Origin: Platynereis dumerilii
Taxonomy: Eukaryota; Annelida; Polychaeta; Phyllodocida; Nereididae
Assembly (NCBI GenBank): GCA_026936325.1
Contig: JAPTHN010000007.1
Span: forward strand, 22,469,974-22,533,973
Length of the DNA: 64,000 nt
Reading direction: 5' to 3'
Shown here: one piece after another, positions 50,076 through 62,212 of the stretch
Layout: every line of letters starts with the position of its first letter
How positions within the stretch are numbered: the stretch's first letter is position 1
Made by a program: the position numbers and the translations under genes
The notes under the pieces: model-generated
What the model was told of the DNA's origin: nothing
What the model saw: the letters and a program-made list of their open reading frames with translations, nothing else
Databases searched by the model: none

Positions 50076-51090
50076 TAAGTCATTCCTTGCAATAACTACA
50101 CTATACAGATATACAAGTGGCAGATTGGCCTGTCATAATAATGCAAGCTTTGTATTTCTATATCATAGGCATGAAGAAAATCACTTCATTGACAGGAAAT
50201 TGTCAGGAAGTGTGACATTCTTCCTGGTATTTCTTCTTTAGGCAGTCATTCCTCTTTACACACTCAACATCAAGCATCTAGATAATTGGGTACATGTTGA
50301 GTCTTCCAAGTATCTACAGTCATTCTACAGAAGTAGGCAGACAGTTCATTAACAAGTACATGATGTGCAGTGGTCCTGAATGCACCACAGGAAGAGTCCA
50401 GTTCAAATTGAATTTTGCTCTTGAAAATTAGATATATATTGTAAAATTTCTGGACAATCATTCGCCAGATACGCTTATGGCATCAGCCAACCATAACTGT
50501 CTCAGGTAGTTGAAGAAATATAGACCGAACATTAAAAAATTGCTACTACAGTTTTGCATTCAAACTTTTAACTGTTACAGTTGTGATAATGTTTTATTGG
50601 CTTTCCTCTGTATACAAAGACATTATTCTGAGATAAGTACCACATTTAATTTTCTTGATCAGACAGTGAAATTTCTACCAATTATTTTATAGTCACTGAA
50701 GGAAATATGACTTGATCTTTCTCATGTTCTCCATGAACAGTAGTGATTTAAATAATCAAAATGACAACATCAAGCTGGTATATTTCTTGATTGTACAGTA
50801 ATATTGGTACCTGTTGGAGTCGTGGTAATATAATAGCTTATAGTTAAATTAATTTTGTTTTTAAGATTGTCTTATGATTATTCTTATTCTTTAGCATGTT
50901 CAGGCATAGATAGTCTCAAATGGCAATTTTGCTTTGTCCAGTACTGTGGTAAATGGTACAATTGGTACATATATGAGAAAAAGACTAAGAAAAACGAAAA
51001 ACAAGGGGCATTTGACTGGCTTGCCAAATGGTCACATGCAATGCCACCATGTTAGAATTTCATATAAAAGTTTGTGATTGCTGCTCATGC
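50076..51090. other. Spacer with no recognised feature
   Basis: AT-rich sequence leading into locus II. Only short, protein-unlike frames are present. No repeat boundaries were identified. Confidence 0.5.
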
Positions 51091-53590
51091 ATGTTGATTG
51101 GCATTTGTCATGTGATTTTGGAATAGGCTCCCACCAGAAATGCATTTCTTCATAATATGCAAATACTGGGACAGTGAAAGTTATTTCTATGCCACAATAT
51201 TATCAAAATAAATGAAATGTTCTAGGTAAACTATGTTATTAGCAAAATGGCTATCGTTCGGAGACCTACAAATTTAAATTGCATACGCTTGTTTTGTCTT
51301 ATAGGGTATAAGTGGTATTCATGCGCGTGGGTAGTATCCAATAATCTCCCAGTCTCAACACTCATGACCCCACAGTGATCACCAAAACTTGAGAATGCCA
51401 ATGCTGTATCAACCTTGAGTGATGTCCCCTTCTTCTCTGCAAATGGGTGCTGCAACGCAGCTGCTCTCAGCTGCATGATATGGAAGGCTCATCAGGATAT
51501 CTGTGGACTGCAAGCGATAACATGACCAGAAATGCTTACAATAACAATTACTCCAAACTTAAATAAGTAGTTTTAAGGGCAGTGCATAGAAGTTAAACTT
51601 TGCACCCTGTATGAATTAATAGACCCTGCTCTACCAAAATACAAGAAACCCTTCATGACCACAGAGTGCAGAAGGGGCAGTCACATTGCCCAGGTGTCAC
51701 TGCATTCCTTATTATGCACCCAGTGATTGGATCTTGTCAGATGCAGGCTTGACCTGCTATGAGAAGAGTGTCCTTCAGAATGTGACATCAGCCACAGTGG
51801 AAGGTTAAAGATGCAGATGTCTCACCTCGTAAAACATTGAAGCACTCGCATCCCTCACTGATCTTGGTGAGTGCAAAAGATAACGGTGTTCTTTTGGAAC
51901 TTGCAGTTATATGTCAACACACTGCTGCACATCGCATTTTGGCCATTTTGCAAAATATCACCGGTTTCACTAACTTACAGGCTGCATTGTCAGTAGCAAG
52001 TGAAACTTGATGGAGTCAATAATTCCCAGTGCTCTAAAATGACATTTTCTGAAGAAGGCTTTTTGGATTGACCAATTTTATAAAACATGTTCTCGATGGT
52101 GAAAACTGTAATTCTGTTTTCTGACAATTTTAGTAAATTAATTTCTTTAAGTATTTTATTTTGGCCTGAACTCTTTGTGACTTTGTCTGATTTAATGGCA
52201 AGTGTTCCCCTGAGTCATTAGTTTTTGTATTAAATGAGATGAAAATAATCCAAGGTTGTTTCATTTTAATGGAAATTGAGCTCCATGATGGTGTCTTTTT
52301 AAAATTATTTTCATTAAAATTCTCAATTTGATACCACAGGTGCAAATGTTTGCATCCTTCTGATTAATTTCATCACATGTAACATAAACTCATCCCATTG
52401 TTCAATATGTTGTCAAGACATGAGTTGGTAATAATCATAAAGAACCCCTCAAAGAACAGAAATTGATTCACAACGCAAACACGCATTGTGTGCAGCTGCT
52501 TAAAAAATCAGACATGTGACACTTTTACAATATCTCCCTACAAAATTATGCCCATTCGGTTTTGTCTTATTTCCTCTGGTTGCATCAACAAAAAAATAGG
52601 TTGACAACGATTAGTGAGTGCATGCTTATTGAAACCTGCAGCAAAAAAACTACTTATAAGCATGTTTCAGGATATGAGCAATGATCAAACATCATATATA
52701 TTGAGAATCTACAATAAACATCCTTAAGCAGTGTTTTCAGTTATAAAAATACAAGGTAATTGCAATGGGTAATCAGATTACTTGAAGTTGAAATGGTAGC
52801 TCTATCCAATTACTTGCAAAGACTGTCAGGCTCAAGTAGTTTATCTGACATACACATAGGTCATAGGGTATTAGGGTCCCCTCCCGGACTGAATGAAGGG
52901 CATGATTGGCTGAAGAGGAGTGAACAACTGTGACTGCTTTCGTTTATTTAGTCAAGGAAGAGCATGCATTCTTATCTCTGCTGGATGAACTATTTGGGGA
53001 ACTTTTGTGGTAATCGTTTAACCACAATTTGCCATTGGCATTTAGGGAGAAGTGTTAATCTCTTTCAGGTTTTCTTATTTTCACTACCAAAAGTGGCTTG
53101 GTAAGGCCTCAAAAAGAATAGGGGATCAGAATAATGAATTAATTAAGAATATCACCACAAGCAGGAATCGCACAATATCTTTAATTAGATAAATGAGGAG
53201 TTTTTTTCAAGGCAAGTAACTGATTTTGTTTGATTACAATAAAGTTTAACACAAAGAATGACATCACCTTTAGGAAGAATTGTTCTTACCTCGTCGAACT
53301 GCATACATATAAATACCCATTCTTCTCTTTCTTCTTGGTCGTAGAATCAAAATGTCACACAGGCATAAATAAAATACATATACAGAGAACTGTTCTTTTA
53401 CTTAAAGACTATTAATGGTGAACTAGATCCTCAGGCCATAAATTCACCAAAATCTTCTTCTACCACATTGTGCTGTACTACATGAAGAATATGCAGGGTC
53501 AAATGATATATCCTTGACTTATATCTTCAATACAAATGACTTGGAGCAGTGGAGCACTCGGCCTTTCGTATTACATTAAGTAGAAGCGTA
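51091..53590 (+). repeat. Locus II: paralogue of locus I joined to duplicon C, with an inverted block
   Basis: 51,091-51,949 follows 3,719-3,947 plus 10,902-11,949 without the retroelement or MITE. 51,970-52,740 is the complement of about 14,400-15,185, and 52,985-53,175 that of 15,190-15,360. Between these, 52,740-52,985 resembles the start of copy A (19,600-19,830). From 53,220 the match to 15,470 onward is direct. No gene is recognised. Confidence 0.75.
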
Positions 53591-54442
53591 CACTCTAAAA
53601 ACTAAAGTTCTAATAAGATACCAATATTGGTATTTAAGCTTGTCCCGTATTTTGAACACCTTTTGGTTAGTTAAAAAACCATTAACAATTGATATTTTCA
53701 AAAACCAGTTGCATTTGTACAAGAAAAAATCAGTATCGGTTTTTCGTTTAATTTTCAGGAAGTTAGTTATGGATATTAATGTTTCAAATTGCAGCTATTG
53801 TAATTTCATCATAGAAATCCCTTAATACTTACATGCATACAATAGAAAACACAATGGGTTTTTTATTCCTTGACATTTGAAAAATTGATTCTCCAATTAT
53901 GCATTGGTGGGTATTTTATAAGACATTTTTAAAAATTTTGTGGTATGGATAATGGTCATATTGGTACCCAATTGCAGGTTTTCGATATAATTTCATAGAA
54001 ATTTTTAAATACCAACACAAATTGTAAACTGCAATGAAAATAGTATTTCAAAGTTTCAGGATTGATATAACCGGTGCTATTCGAGGTACTGGAATGAATC
54101 AAATATGATTAGTCAGGCAATCAGAACCATCCCACAGGGAGGCAGATCATTTTGGAAAATACCAAATTTGATTTATTGTGATCCAAATTTTTTTAATGCA
54201 GGTTTACCAGTATTTCAGCATTGGTATCAATAAATAATCAGTTTTTTCGCATTTCTCTTAAAATATTCTGTAGTTAAAAGTAAATAAAACAAGTAATGAT
54301 TCTATGGATCAGATTTCAATGTTTATTTTTACATATATATACAAATTCACAAAAATTCATAATAATTGTATATATTGATATTACTAGATACAAATTTATT
54401 GAAAAACTGATAATGACACTCATTTATCACACTTTGGCCTTG

Positions 54443-54550
54443 AAAATAAAAACAGTCATTGGTAATCACACAAAATAAAAACATCACAGCGGTCACTGGT
54501 AATCACACATATGAAATAAAAACATCACAGCAGTCATTGGTAGTCAAAAC
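54443..54550 (+). repeat. Three tandem units of about 38-42 bp
   Basis: The unit AATAAAAACATCACAGCGGT plus CACTGGTAATCACACA is repeated with few changes; the first unit is shorter. It lies inside the 3.96-kb TIR element, near where a 3' untranslated region of the minus-strand gene model could fall. Confidence 0.8.
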
Positions 54551-55495
54551 ACAGGACAGCGGAGATTAACAAAAGTATGAATCGGTTGAAATAAAGACAT
54601 AACATGTAGAAAACATTATATTGTTAATGACTGCATGGGATTATATTTCCAAAAGCGGCAAGTCAGTATCATTAGTTTGTAAAGAAAGTCTTCAGCAGCC
54701 AATCTTGAGGATGTTGTCATTATTAATGCACAGTATTGGGATGGTCACTTCAGCAGAGCCTTCAGTGATTAGATCAGACACGCCCACAAGGATGGCCAAT
54801 GAACAGGCCTTCACATAGGTTATGCAAATGAGGGAGATTTCGCTGTTACGCACACTTCCGTAAAGCTTACATGGGTGATTCTAATATTGGTGGATAGATC
54901 TCTTTGTGACCTTTAAAATGGTAGGTCGTACGTCTCTGAGGAGTTCATAGTTGCTTCGCAAATTGCCGGTAAACATTTGAAGTGGAGAGAAATCCTTTGG
55001 GCTGATTGGCTGTGACGCTCTGACGCAAAATCTTATGATAAGAAGAGGCGATGACAGGATTCGTCTAGGGTAGATTCTCTGGGTGGGGATGGTATGATTG
55101 TGGGTTGAAGTTTTCCTTCTCGTATCACTATTTATGCGCTTTTAGGTCAATTTGGATGGATGAAAGGTGAACAACTGTTCTTGAATCGAACCTTGCAGTG
55201 TGCATCATTGTGATCCTGAAAGTGGAAAGTGGATAAGCATTGGTATCCAAATATCACTTCAATGCAAAAACAAATTACTCAGTCAAGGTAGTCATTATTT
55301 ACACATCAAACACTTTATCCGCAAAACCTTCAATGGAAGTTTTCGTGCTAAAACTCCACATTTCATTACTGATTAACATTTATAAAATCTTCCATTATTT
55401 TGTAGTTTCCCACACTGGCAGAATATGAATTCTGAATTCTTGTCTTGTCACTGTGTGTTTTACCAGTAAAAGATCTCATACTATTCGCACTCACC

Positions 55496-57129
55496 TCAAT
55501 ATTGCGAAAAGGAAGTTGACATTTTCCTTTGGTACTCTAGGCGGGGCAAGGTAACCATTTCCTGGTGAGATCTGAAATAGTAGGTAGATACATCCATGAG
55601 TTTTTGCAAGGAGGATAATAACTTCATTCAATTAAATCAATGCCGTGGTTATGCAACATCCCCTGTTCACTCATTATTTGACTGAAGATTGGTCAAAATA
55701 ATTTCATTTTAACACAAGAGAATATCAGAATACTATATACAATAAGTATTTGTCAATTGGAAAAGATAAGGAGGAGCAGTTTTTCAACTTGTACATACCT
55801 TGAGAAGCATTGTCTATATTTTTCCCAACTTGCTTTATGGCGCAAAATTGTTCCAAAGGTAGTTTTTTGTATTAAGGGCCTCAGTAGGAACATGCCATTC
55901 TTCTTCTGAAACAGAAAGTAAAAAACTATCTTTTAAAATGTCAAAGATTTTAAAAATATCTGTAAAAGTACTATATGTAATTTTGTATAATTCTCCGGCA
56001 TATGTAACACTTTTCACCTCAAGAATAGTAAAGCACATTAGAAACACTATACAACTCAACCCAACGTGGGGTAAAAATTGGTGGGTGACTGTACCTTTGT
56101 CAGAAAAACGTGGATATCAGATATGAAAATAATAATAACATTATTATCATAATGTAGTATAGGTGTCAGCACAATTGGACCCTTAGCAGGTAAGTTGTGC
56201 CACATGATGGGGCAAGTTGTATAGCTCAGTGTATCCGGTGAGACCTCAAATATCACCAATTTCTTCAAAGATAAAATATGTGTCATGTGTATGACATAAT
56301 TTTGGCTGATGCAGTGATGCTCTGATGCTCCAATACATGAAATGAAAGTTATCACAGAACATTGATGGCCCATATAAACCCCCCCAAAAGTATAATCAGT
56401 ATATATGCTTTTTGGAACATGTTTATAATTATAAATTCTTCTAATAGCCTTAATTCCTTCACCACATTTACAGAGTTGTGTGTGAAACAAGCAAACATGT
56501 TTCAAAAGAGAATTAAAATCACATATCATACCATTGGCACGGCTTACCAATACACAACTTGCCCAAAATATTTCTTTTTCGCTGAAGTCTGTCACTCCAT
56601 TAAATGCCAAATTACACAATTGAAGAACAATAATGCTGGTCTTCAGAGTGCATTCAACCAAAAATACTAAATTTCTGATAGACACTTTTTCACATTATAA
56701 TATTTGGCAGTTTTTTTGTTCAATTAAAAATTATGGAACTGGGTATCCCATATGCCAAACCACAATTTCATGCTGCTTTAAATTATCATGAATCCTTTTA
56801 CAGGCAGAATGCAATATTCACTTTATTGAATGCCTCGGGTCATTGTTATATCAGAACACTATCCATGTGTTTGATTTATGTATATAATGTGATATATATG
56901 AACCAGACATTGTGTACACCTTACCCAAATAAACACAGTTGCATTCAGAATGCATATTTCTTAAGAGTTTAATTAAGGAATTTAAGAAAAATAACTTACT
57001 AAGTTCTTCTAAATCTTCTGCACACTGACATGCACACTCTTCTACTGCAGTGTTGAGACTAATATACTCGGCCTTAAACCTTCTTAAGTCTTGATTGATA
57101 AACAAACAGCTTTTCTCGTCAGGCAACAT
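55496..57129 (-). CDS. Predicted four-exon gene of unknown function, 117 residues
   Basis: Minus-strand exons are 57,129-57,000, 56,588-56,548, 55,905-55,799 and 55,571-55,496. Donors are GTAAGTTA, GTAAGCC and GTATGTACAAG. Acceptors are a weak one before 56,588 and two strong ones, TTTCTGTTTCAG and CTACTATTTCAG. Phases are 1, 0 and 2 and the frame stays open. Exon 1 starts at an ATG with A at -3 (MLPDEKSC...), with a stop upstream in frame, and encodes a charged, Cys-containing helix-like stretch ending in AEDLEEL. Later parts include FSEKEIFWASCVL, KKNGMFLLRPLIQKTTFG and SHQEMVTLPRLEY. I recognise no family. Exon 2 is the weakest. It could be captured host exons or an element gene. Confidence 0.4.
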
Positions 57130-58533
57130 GTTCACAGTTTTGAGTTCTTAGATAAGGTCAACCAGTGAGTGAGCCCTGAGAGATTATTAAAATACCTAAT
57201 TGGATATTCCAGTAGCCATGACTGATATACAGCGTAATTAGTCCTCTCTCTTAAAACTTCCAAATAAAGTAACATGCATGAATTTTTAAAACATTAACCA
57301 CAACCTTAATATTCTAAACATCTCAAATCATTGTTCCACAGGTATAGTAAAAATGGATCACAGTAAAGGTGATTTTTCAGAAGTTTGGTTTTTATAAATA
57401 CCATAATTCCCCATGACCAAAACCAATTTTCATGAAAAATACCACTTGCTCTGAAGAAAACCAAATATAGTTGAAAAATACCAAACTGGTTTTTTATTGT
57501 ACACACTGGTTTTGCACAATACCACTAATATCCAAAATTTTTTAGAGTGTAAGCTATTATGCTGATTCTGTGGAAATGAAGGAATTGTAAAAGATAGAAA
57601 TGTATACTTATGAATTGCATGGCTCATGTCCACAAAGCAAGCCATTCATCAACATCAAATTTCTTTGTCTGAACCTAGATATCCTACAATTATGGTATAC
57701 CTGTTAAGGAGAAGGAGTGACTGCACAGACCATTGTCATTCCTCTTCAAGTTTATGACCTGTTTATGACATGATGCTTCATGAAATTAATGCAGTTCCTC
57801 TGCCTTCATCTATCATTGCCAAATAAATTATTGTTATCTCAGCTGAATTTCATTCAGACAAATACCAAATTACCTTCTCCTTTTTTGGTTGTGACTTCCA
57901 AGATAGAAGTGCCAATAGTCCAGTTCTGCTGCGGAATAAACACTCGTTCTTCAGACTCGTGTTGTATTCTTCCATGACCTGACATTCATGAGGTTCACTG
58001 CCGTGAACCGACACTCCCATTAAGTTTTATTATAGAGTCACCCCAAATAGCCAATGACGTCCCAGGTTTTCAATAACTAACTGACCACTCATTTAAATTA
58101 AAAGGTAAGATCAACACAAATCATGCAAAAATAGCATTGATGTCCTCAAACAGCTGAATGTAAAAATTGATCAAACCCAGGCTGCAATTAAAGTTGGGAC
58201 ACAACAAAGTCACGAAGGGAATCATGTCAAACTGATTCCCTCCGGGACTTTGTTGTGTCCTTCAACATGCATGTTACTTGAGCTAACATGAAACTTGCAT
58301 GCATGATGCATCTGTGTTTCTTGACGTAGTTCAGAATACTTATTGTGGGTTCTTGGAAATACGACTATTCTAAACCCATGATGTGCAAATTGTAGAGACC
58401 TTAATTTCAAGCAGCATGTCATGCAGTCAACAAATCCTTCGTAAATCTTCATGCATTTCATATAATATTTGGTGAACAGTTTCCTCTATCCTTCCAAAAG
58501 GTACATAGAATGTAATATTTTGACATAATGTGG

Positions 58534-58872
58534 GATAGATAGATAGATAGATAGATAGATATGGTAAGTGCAGCCCTCTAAGCCCAGTTCTGGGGGCTCA
58601 CGAAGGTTGATTGATGAGATGAGAGAGAGAGAGCAGGAGTCCTCAACATGTTACACATTTACCCCATGTGAGGGATCTTTTACTTGCCCAGCACAGACAC
58701 TGATACAAAGGGCCGCCAATTTAACGTCTCATCCGAACGACATCCAGCTGGGATTTTGCTCATAAAGGTACACTGAAAATTTCGGGTTCCCCAACCGGGA
58801 GTCGAACCCATGCAGGCAAAGACCTTCAGCGGAGCAGGCAGGAACCTTGACCACTACACCACCCAGCTGCCC
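58534..58872 (-). mobile_element. tRNA-derived SINE with (ATCT)n tail
   Basis: On the minus strand the head has an A-box-like TGGTGTAGTGGTCAAGG (58,861-58,845) and a B box GGTTCGACTCC (58,808-58,798) at tRNA spacing, which form an internal RNA polymerase III promoter. A body follows with GGATGAGACGTTAAA, a segment seen in conserved cores of several metazoan SINE families. It ends in GCACTTACCAT and an ATCT microsatellite (58,562-58,534). Copy D at 17,340 shows the site without it. The length is about 310 bp plus tail. Confidence 0.88.
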
Positions 58873-59324
58873 AGTATGATATCACATGGCAGTTTCAAAG
58901 AATTGTTATTAGGGTCTGTCATGTGATAGCCTAATATTATGTCAAACATTAGTGCAGAAAACCTCACTGTATGGATACTAAATATGATTGGAAAAATAGA
59001 GGCTTCCAAGTCTGCTTCCAACAACTCTGAAGATGAAGCTATGCCATAATGAAAAAAATTGACAAATTAAGGAATACACATTGTTTTAAGTCTTTACAAA
59101 AGTTATTCGGATGTCTGAAAACAGTGTGGGTAGGTTTTCCATTTGCATTCACAGGTCAACAATTACATGCATGTATATGGTCCATCACAGAACTAATGGG
59201 TTATTCAACAAAATTAATGAACAAACATGAGAACCAAATCTTGGATAATGCATTAAAGCTGTTTCAGGTGACCCTTATCCCTGGCAAAAAAAGAGGAAAA
59301 TTATTATGTGACATTGAATGTTTA

Positions 59325-60266
59325 GGGGAAGCTTGGGAGAGTTGGGCCACTTTGTACGTTCTTGCACCTCCTGCTATTAGTAATGATTATATAAACATGC
59401 TTAATGCATGTATTGTATCTTGAAATACTTCAGAAAAATATCTTTAGGTTTGCATTGATATTTGCCCGAGAACATATGAGCAACAGCCCCATGAAAATTG
59501 GAAAAATTCGGCCCAACTCTCCCAATCAAGTGGGAGACTTGGGCCATTCAGGAGGGAGACTTGGGCCATTGCAATATATCAGGTTCGGTTAAGCTGCACT
59601 TGAGGCCATAATATTTTTAACCTGAAGTGTGGTGGACATAGAAGTCACTAATCCTGAATTGAGGCCTCTTGCAACTCTAGTTTGCTGTCAGACTTAAGCC
59701 TCGGCCTAATGGCCCAACTCTCCCCATCTAGATTTCCTGATATCTAATTTTATTAGACTATGAATAATTATTAAGGCCTAAAAATATTCAATCTCTGTTG
59801 AAAATTGCTCCAGACAAGTTCTTCTGTCTTAATAAAAATAAATCTGGGTAAATGCAACACATGTGGGGAGAGTATTAGCACTGTCCCAACTCTCCCCGTT
59901 TCCACCATTTTTCTCTAAATCCCAATTATGACAAAACCGGTTGTCTGATAATTTTCCAAAATATGTTAATAACAACTGAATAGTCAAGCCTACCAAGCAT
60001 GCCATAGAAAATTTTCTCAGTCCTTCTTGTCTGACAGACAATTAAAAACTTGTGACATGGCTAACTGTTTCCTTTTTTCATCCAAATCTGAATTTTCTTC
60101 TCTCTAAAGATCGTGACAAGCAAATTAGTCAGAAATATTACATCCATTGAAATATTTTTATTTTTATTAAATTTTGGTGGCTGCAGCTCTCTCAAAAAAT
60201 GTTTAGTTTCCTCAAAAATCAGGGTGGCCCAACCCTCCCTGCGGCCCAACTCTCCCAAGCTTCCCC
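59325..60266. mobile_element. 942-bp TIR element with GGCCCAACTCTCCC boxes
   Basis: The terminal inverted repeats are 24 bp, starting GGGGAAGCTTGGGAGAGTTG, and identical at both ends, with TA at 59,323 and 60,267. Copy D at 17,569 shows the empty site. The box is also inside, at 59,510, 59,711, 59,883 and 60,226 in one orientation and at 59,532 and 59,554 in the other. No transposase is present. A shorter relative is at 49,629. Confidence 0.92.
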
Positions 60267-62212
60267 TACTTTTGTAATAAGAGTCAAGGACAATTTGCTT
60301 CGATGATAGAGTAGATAGATTCCATTACCAGTAGTCCAGTACCTTAAAAAAACACTGGGGGTCAACACATTGTTGATTCATTTGTTATGTTATTAATTTC
60401 CTCATCTGTTTAATGATTTCTATAACACATGCAGAGCAGAGCCTAGGGTCTCATTCTATTGCAGTTGCCACAGTTTTAATTCAAATGTTATTCCTTGACA
60501 TATAGCTAAAAGAAATTTCTGATTAATTGTTTGCCCGCCGCGCTATTCAAATGACCTTTCTACTTTCTTATACTTTCCAGTATCCTATTGTCATACGAAT
60601 AAATGAATAGGCTAGATTGTTGTATAGCTCGAAAGAATATTATAAATGGTGATCTTGCTCTGGAAGCTATAAATTCAGCAAAATGTATGGCCATCATATT
60701 ATACAGTTCTCGATAAAAAATAACGCGGAGACAGATGATATAGCATCTCGCTGCTTCTCCTAAAGCTGGGAGTACTTCTCATATATATTGGGGTGAAACT
60801 TATTGTCGTGAATTCAGTGGACATAAAGGGATCATAACAAGCATATGAATTGACTCGTGTCTACCAAGTTTGGAGGGGCGTAGGGGGAACTAGGACACAG
60901 TGAATCGCAGTACTCAGTGAATCAGTAGACTTCCTAGGAAGCAGAATAGAAATATTTCCTTTGTTTGTTTGATAATTTTAGGAGCACTGAACTTAGTCAT
61001 GCGTGACATTTGATAAAACATATGCCGTTTCGACATTATGAGGCAAAATTAATATAATTTTTAGCTTGACAACCTGGAATTTTTAGAATGTTTTATTTGT
61101 TTTACCCCAGACCTTGTGCTCTAGTTCTGGTTTTTTTTTTCACCATAAGTCAGCTGAGAGGTTGAAGTTTGGCAAGAGCGAAGACTTTAGATGACCAATG
61201 TTGTCTAAGGAGCATTTTAAAAACATGTTCTTCGCAGGTCAGGCTAATGAATAAGTGCATTTGGTGTTGATTCAAGTGACCCAGACAAGTTGTTTCCCAG
61301 CTGCAATCCATCGGCTTTCTTGGTCTCAAAATTACCTGCCCCACCTGAAGATTTCATAACTCTACATTGAAAATAAGTGTCCATGTGACAAAAAGCTGCA
61401 AACTCTCTGAACGCCCCTTGTAATGGCATGCAATATTGTGAATAGCCATTCTCTACAAATACGATATTGATAAAATGGTGAATAAAACCAAAAGAAAGAA
61501 CCCGAGACATTGTTTTTCTGTCCAATTGGTACGTATTCATTTTCTCTAATATGGTTTAAGTGGTACTATTGCTTTACAATAACAACTCATTATTAGAGAT
61601 GTGGTATTTCATCAAATAGACCAAGAAAACATGCGTATCATATGAGCATAACATGACCATATAATATTATTTAATGAGGTCAATTTATTCCTAATAACAT
61701 AAAATTGTTTTGCTCCTAGACAACTGACAAGTATATCTGCACACATATAAGGTGTGTGTTGTAGGCGGTGGCATCTCATTTGTTGATTCAATAAATGACT
61801 TGGAGTTGTTTTTTTTTTGCATCCGGCCTATGCATTCTGAAATGAATATATAAGATAACCTTGCGGAGGGGCAAAATGGGTTTTGCATCTTCTTAAAACT
61901 AAATGCCTTTTCATCTGATTTTTCTGTTGAAAATGAAAAGAAGGCCATATTAGCATATTCCACCACATGTATTAATTAGCACATAATATTTGTAGCCAGG
62001 CAGCTGTTCGAATATGAGATGTATGTGTAATATACCCTCCAGTGATATGTCTCTTATAACTGAAGCAGCAGATTGAAGAAGTTAGTTATGTTCTTAGAGT
62101 AGTATTAACCTTGCTTTTCAGCAAGAAGATTCTCAACTGGGGTCAAGCCTTGCAGATGAAGGTCATTTGTATTCTTAGACTACTTATCAGCAGTGCTGTT
62201 CGGGCAAAATAG

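Larger units (their letters stand above)
53591..57549. mobile_element. 3.96-kb TIR element carrying a possible spliced gene
   Basis: Ends CACTCTAAAAA and the complement are flanked by TA at 53,589 and 57,550. Copies D, A and B show the uninterrupted site, so this is an insertion. The right end holds several (A)AATACCA words and the left end some of their complements. A 3-copy tandem repeat lies at 54,443-54,550. No transposase is recognised. The minus strand carries a chain of well-formed splice sites between 55,495 and 57,129. Confidence 0.8.

Noticed and set aside
56056-56685. 209-codon minus-strand open frame as a gene
   Set aside because: It resembles no family I know, overlaps repeated GGGGCAAGTTGT-type words and lies across intron sequence of a better-supported splice model. 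Only a 41-base part fits that model.
58797-58861. A genuine tRNA gene
   Set aside because: The A and B boxes are there, but the sequence lacks a complete cloverleaf and continues into a SINE body with a microsatellite tail.
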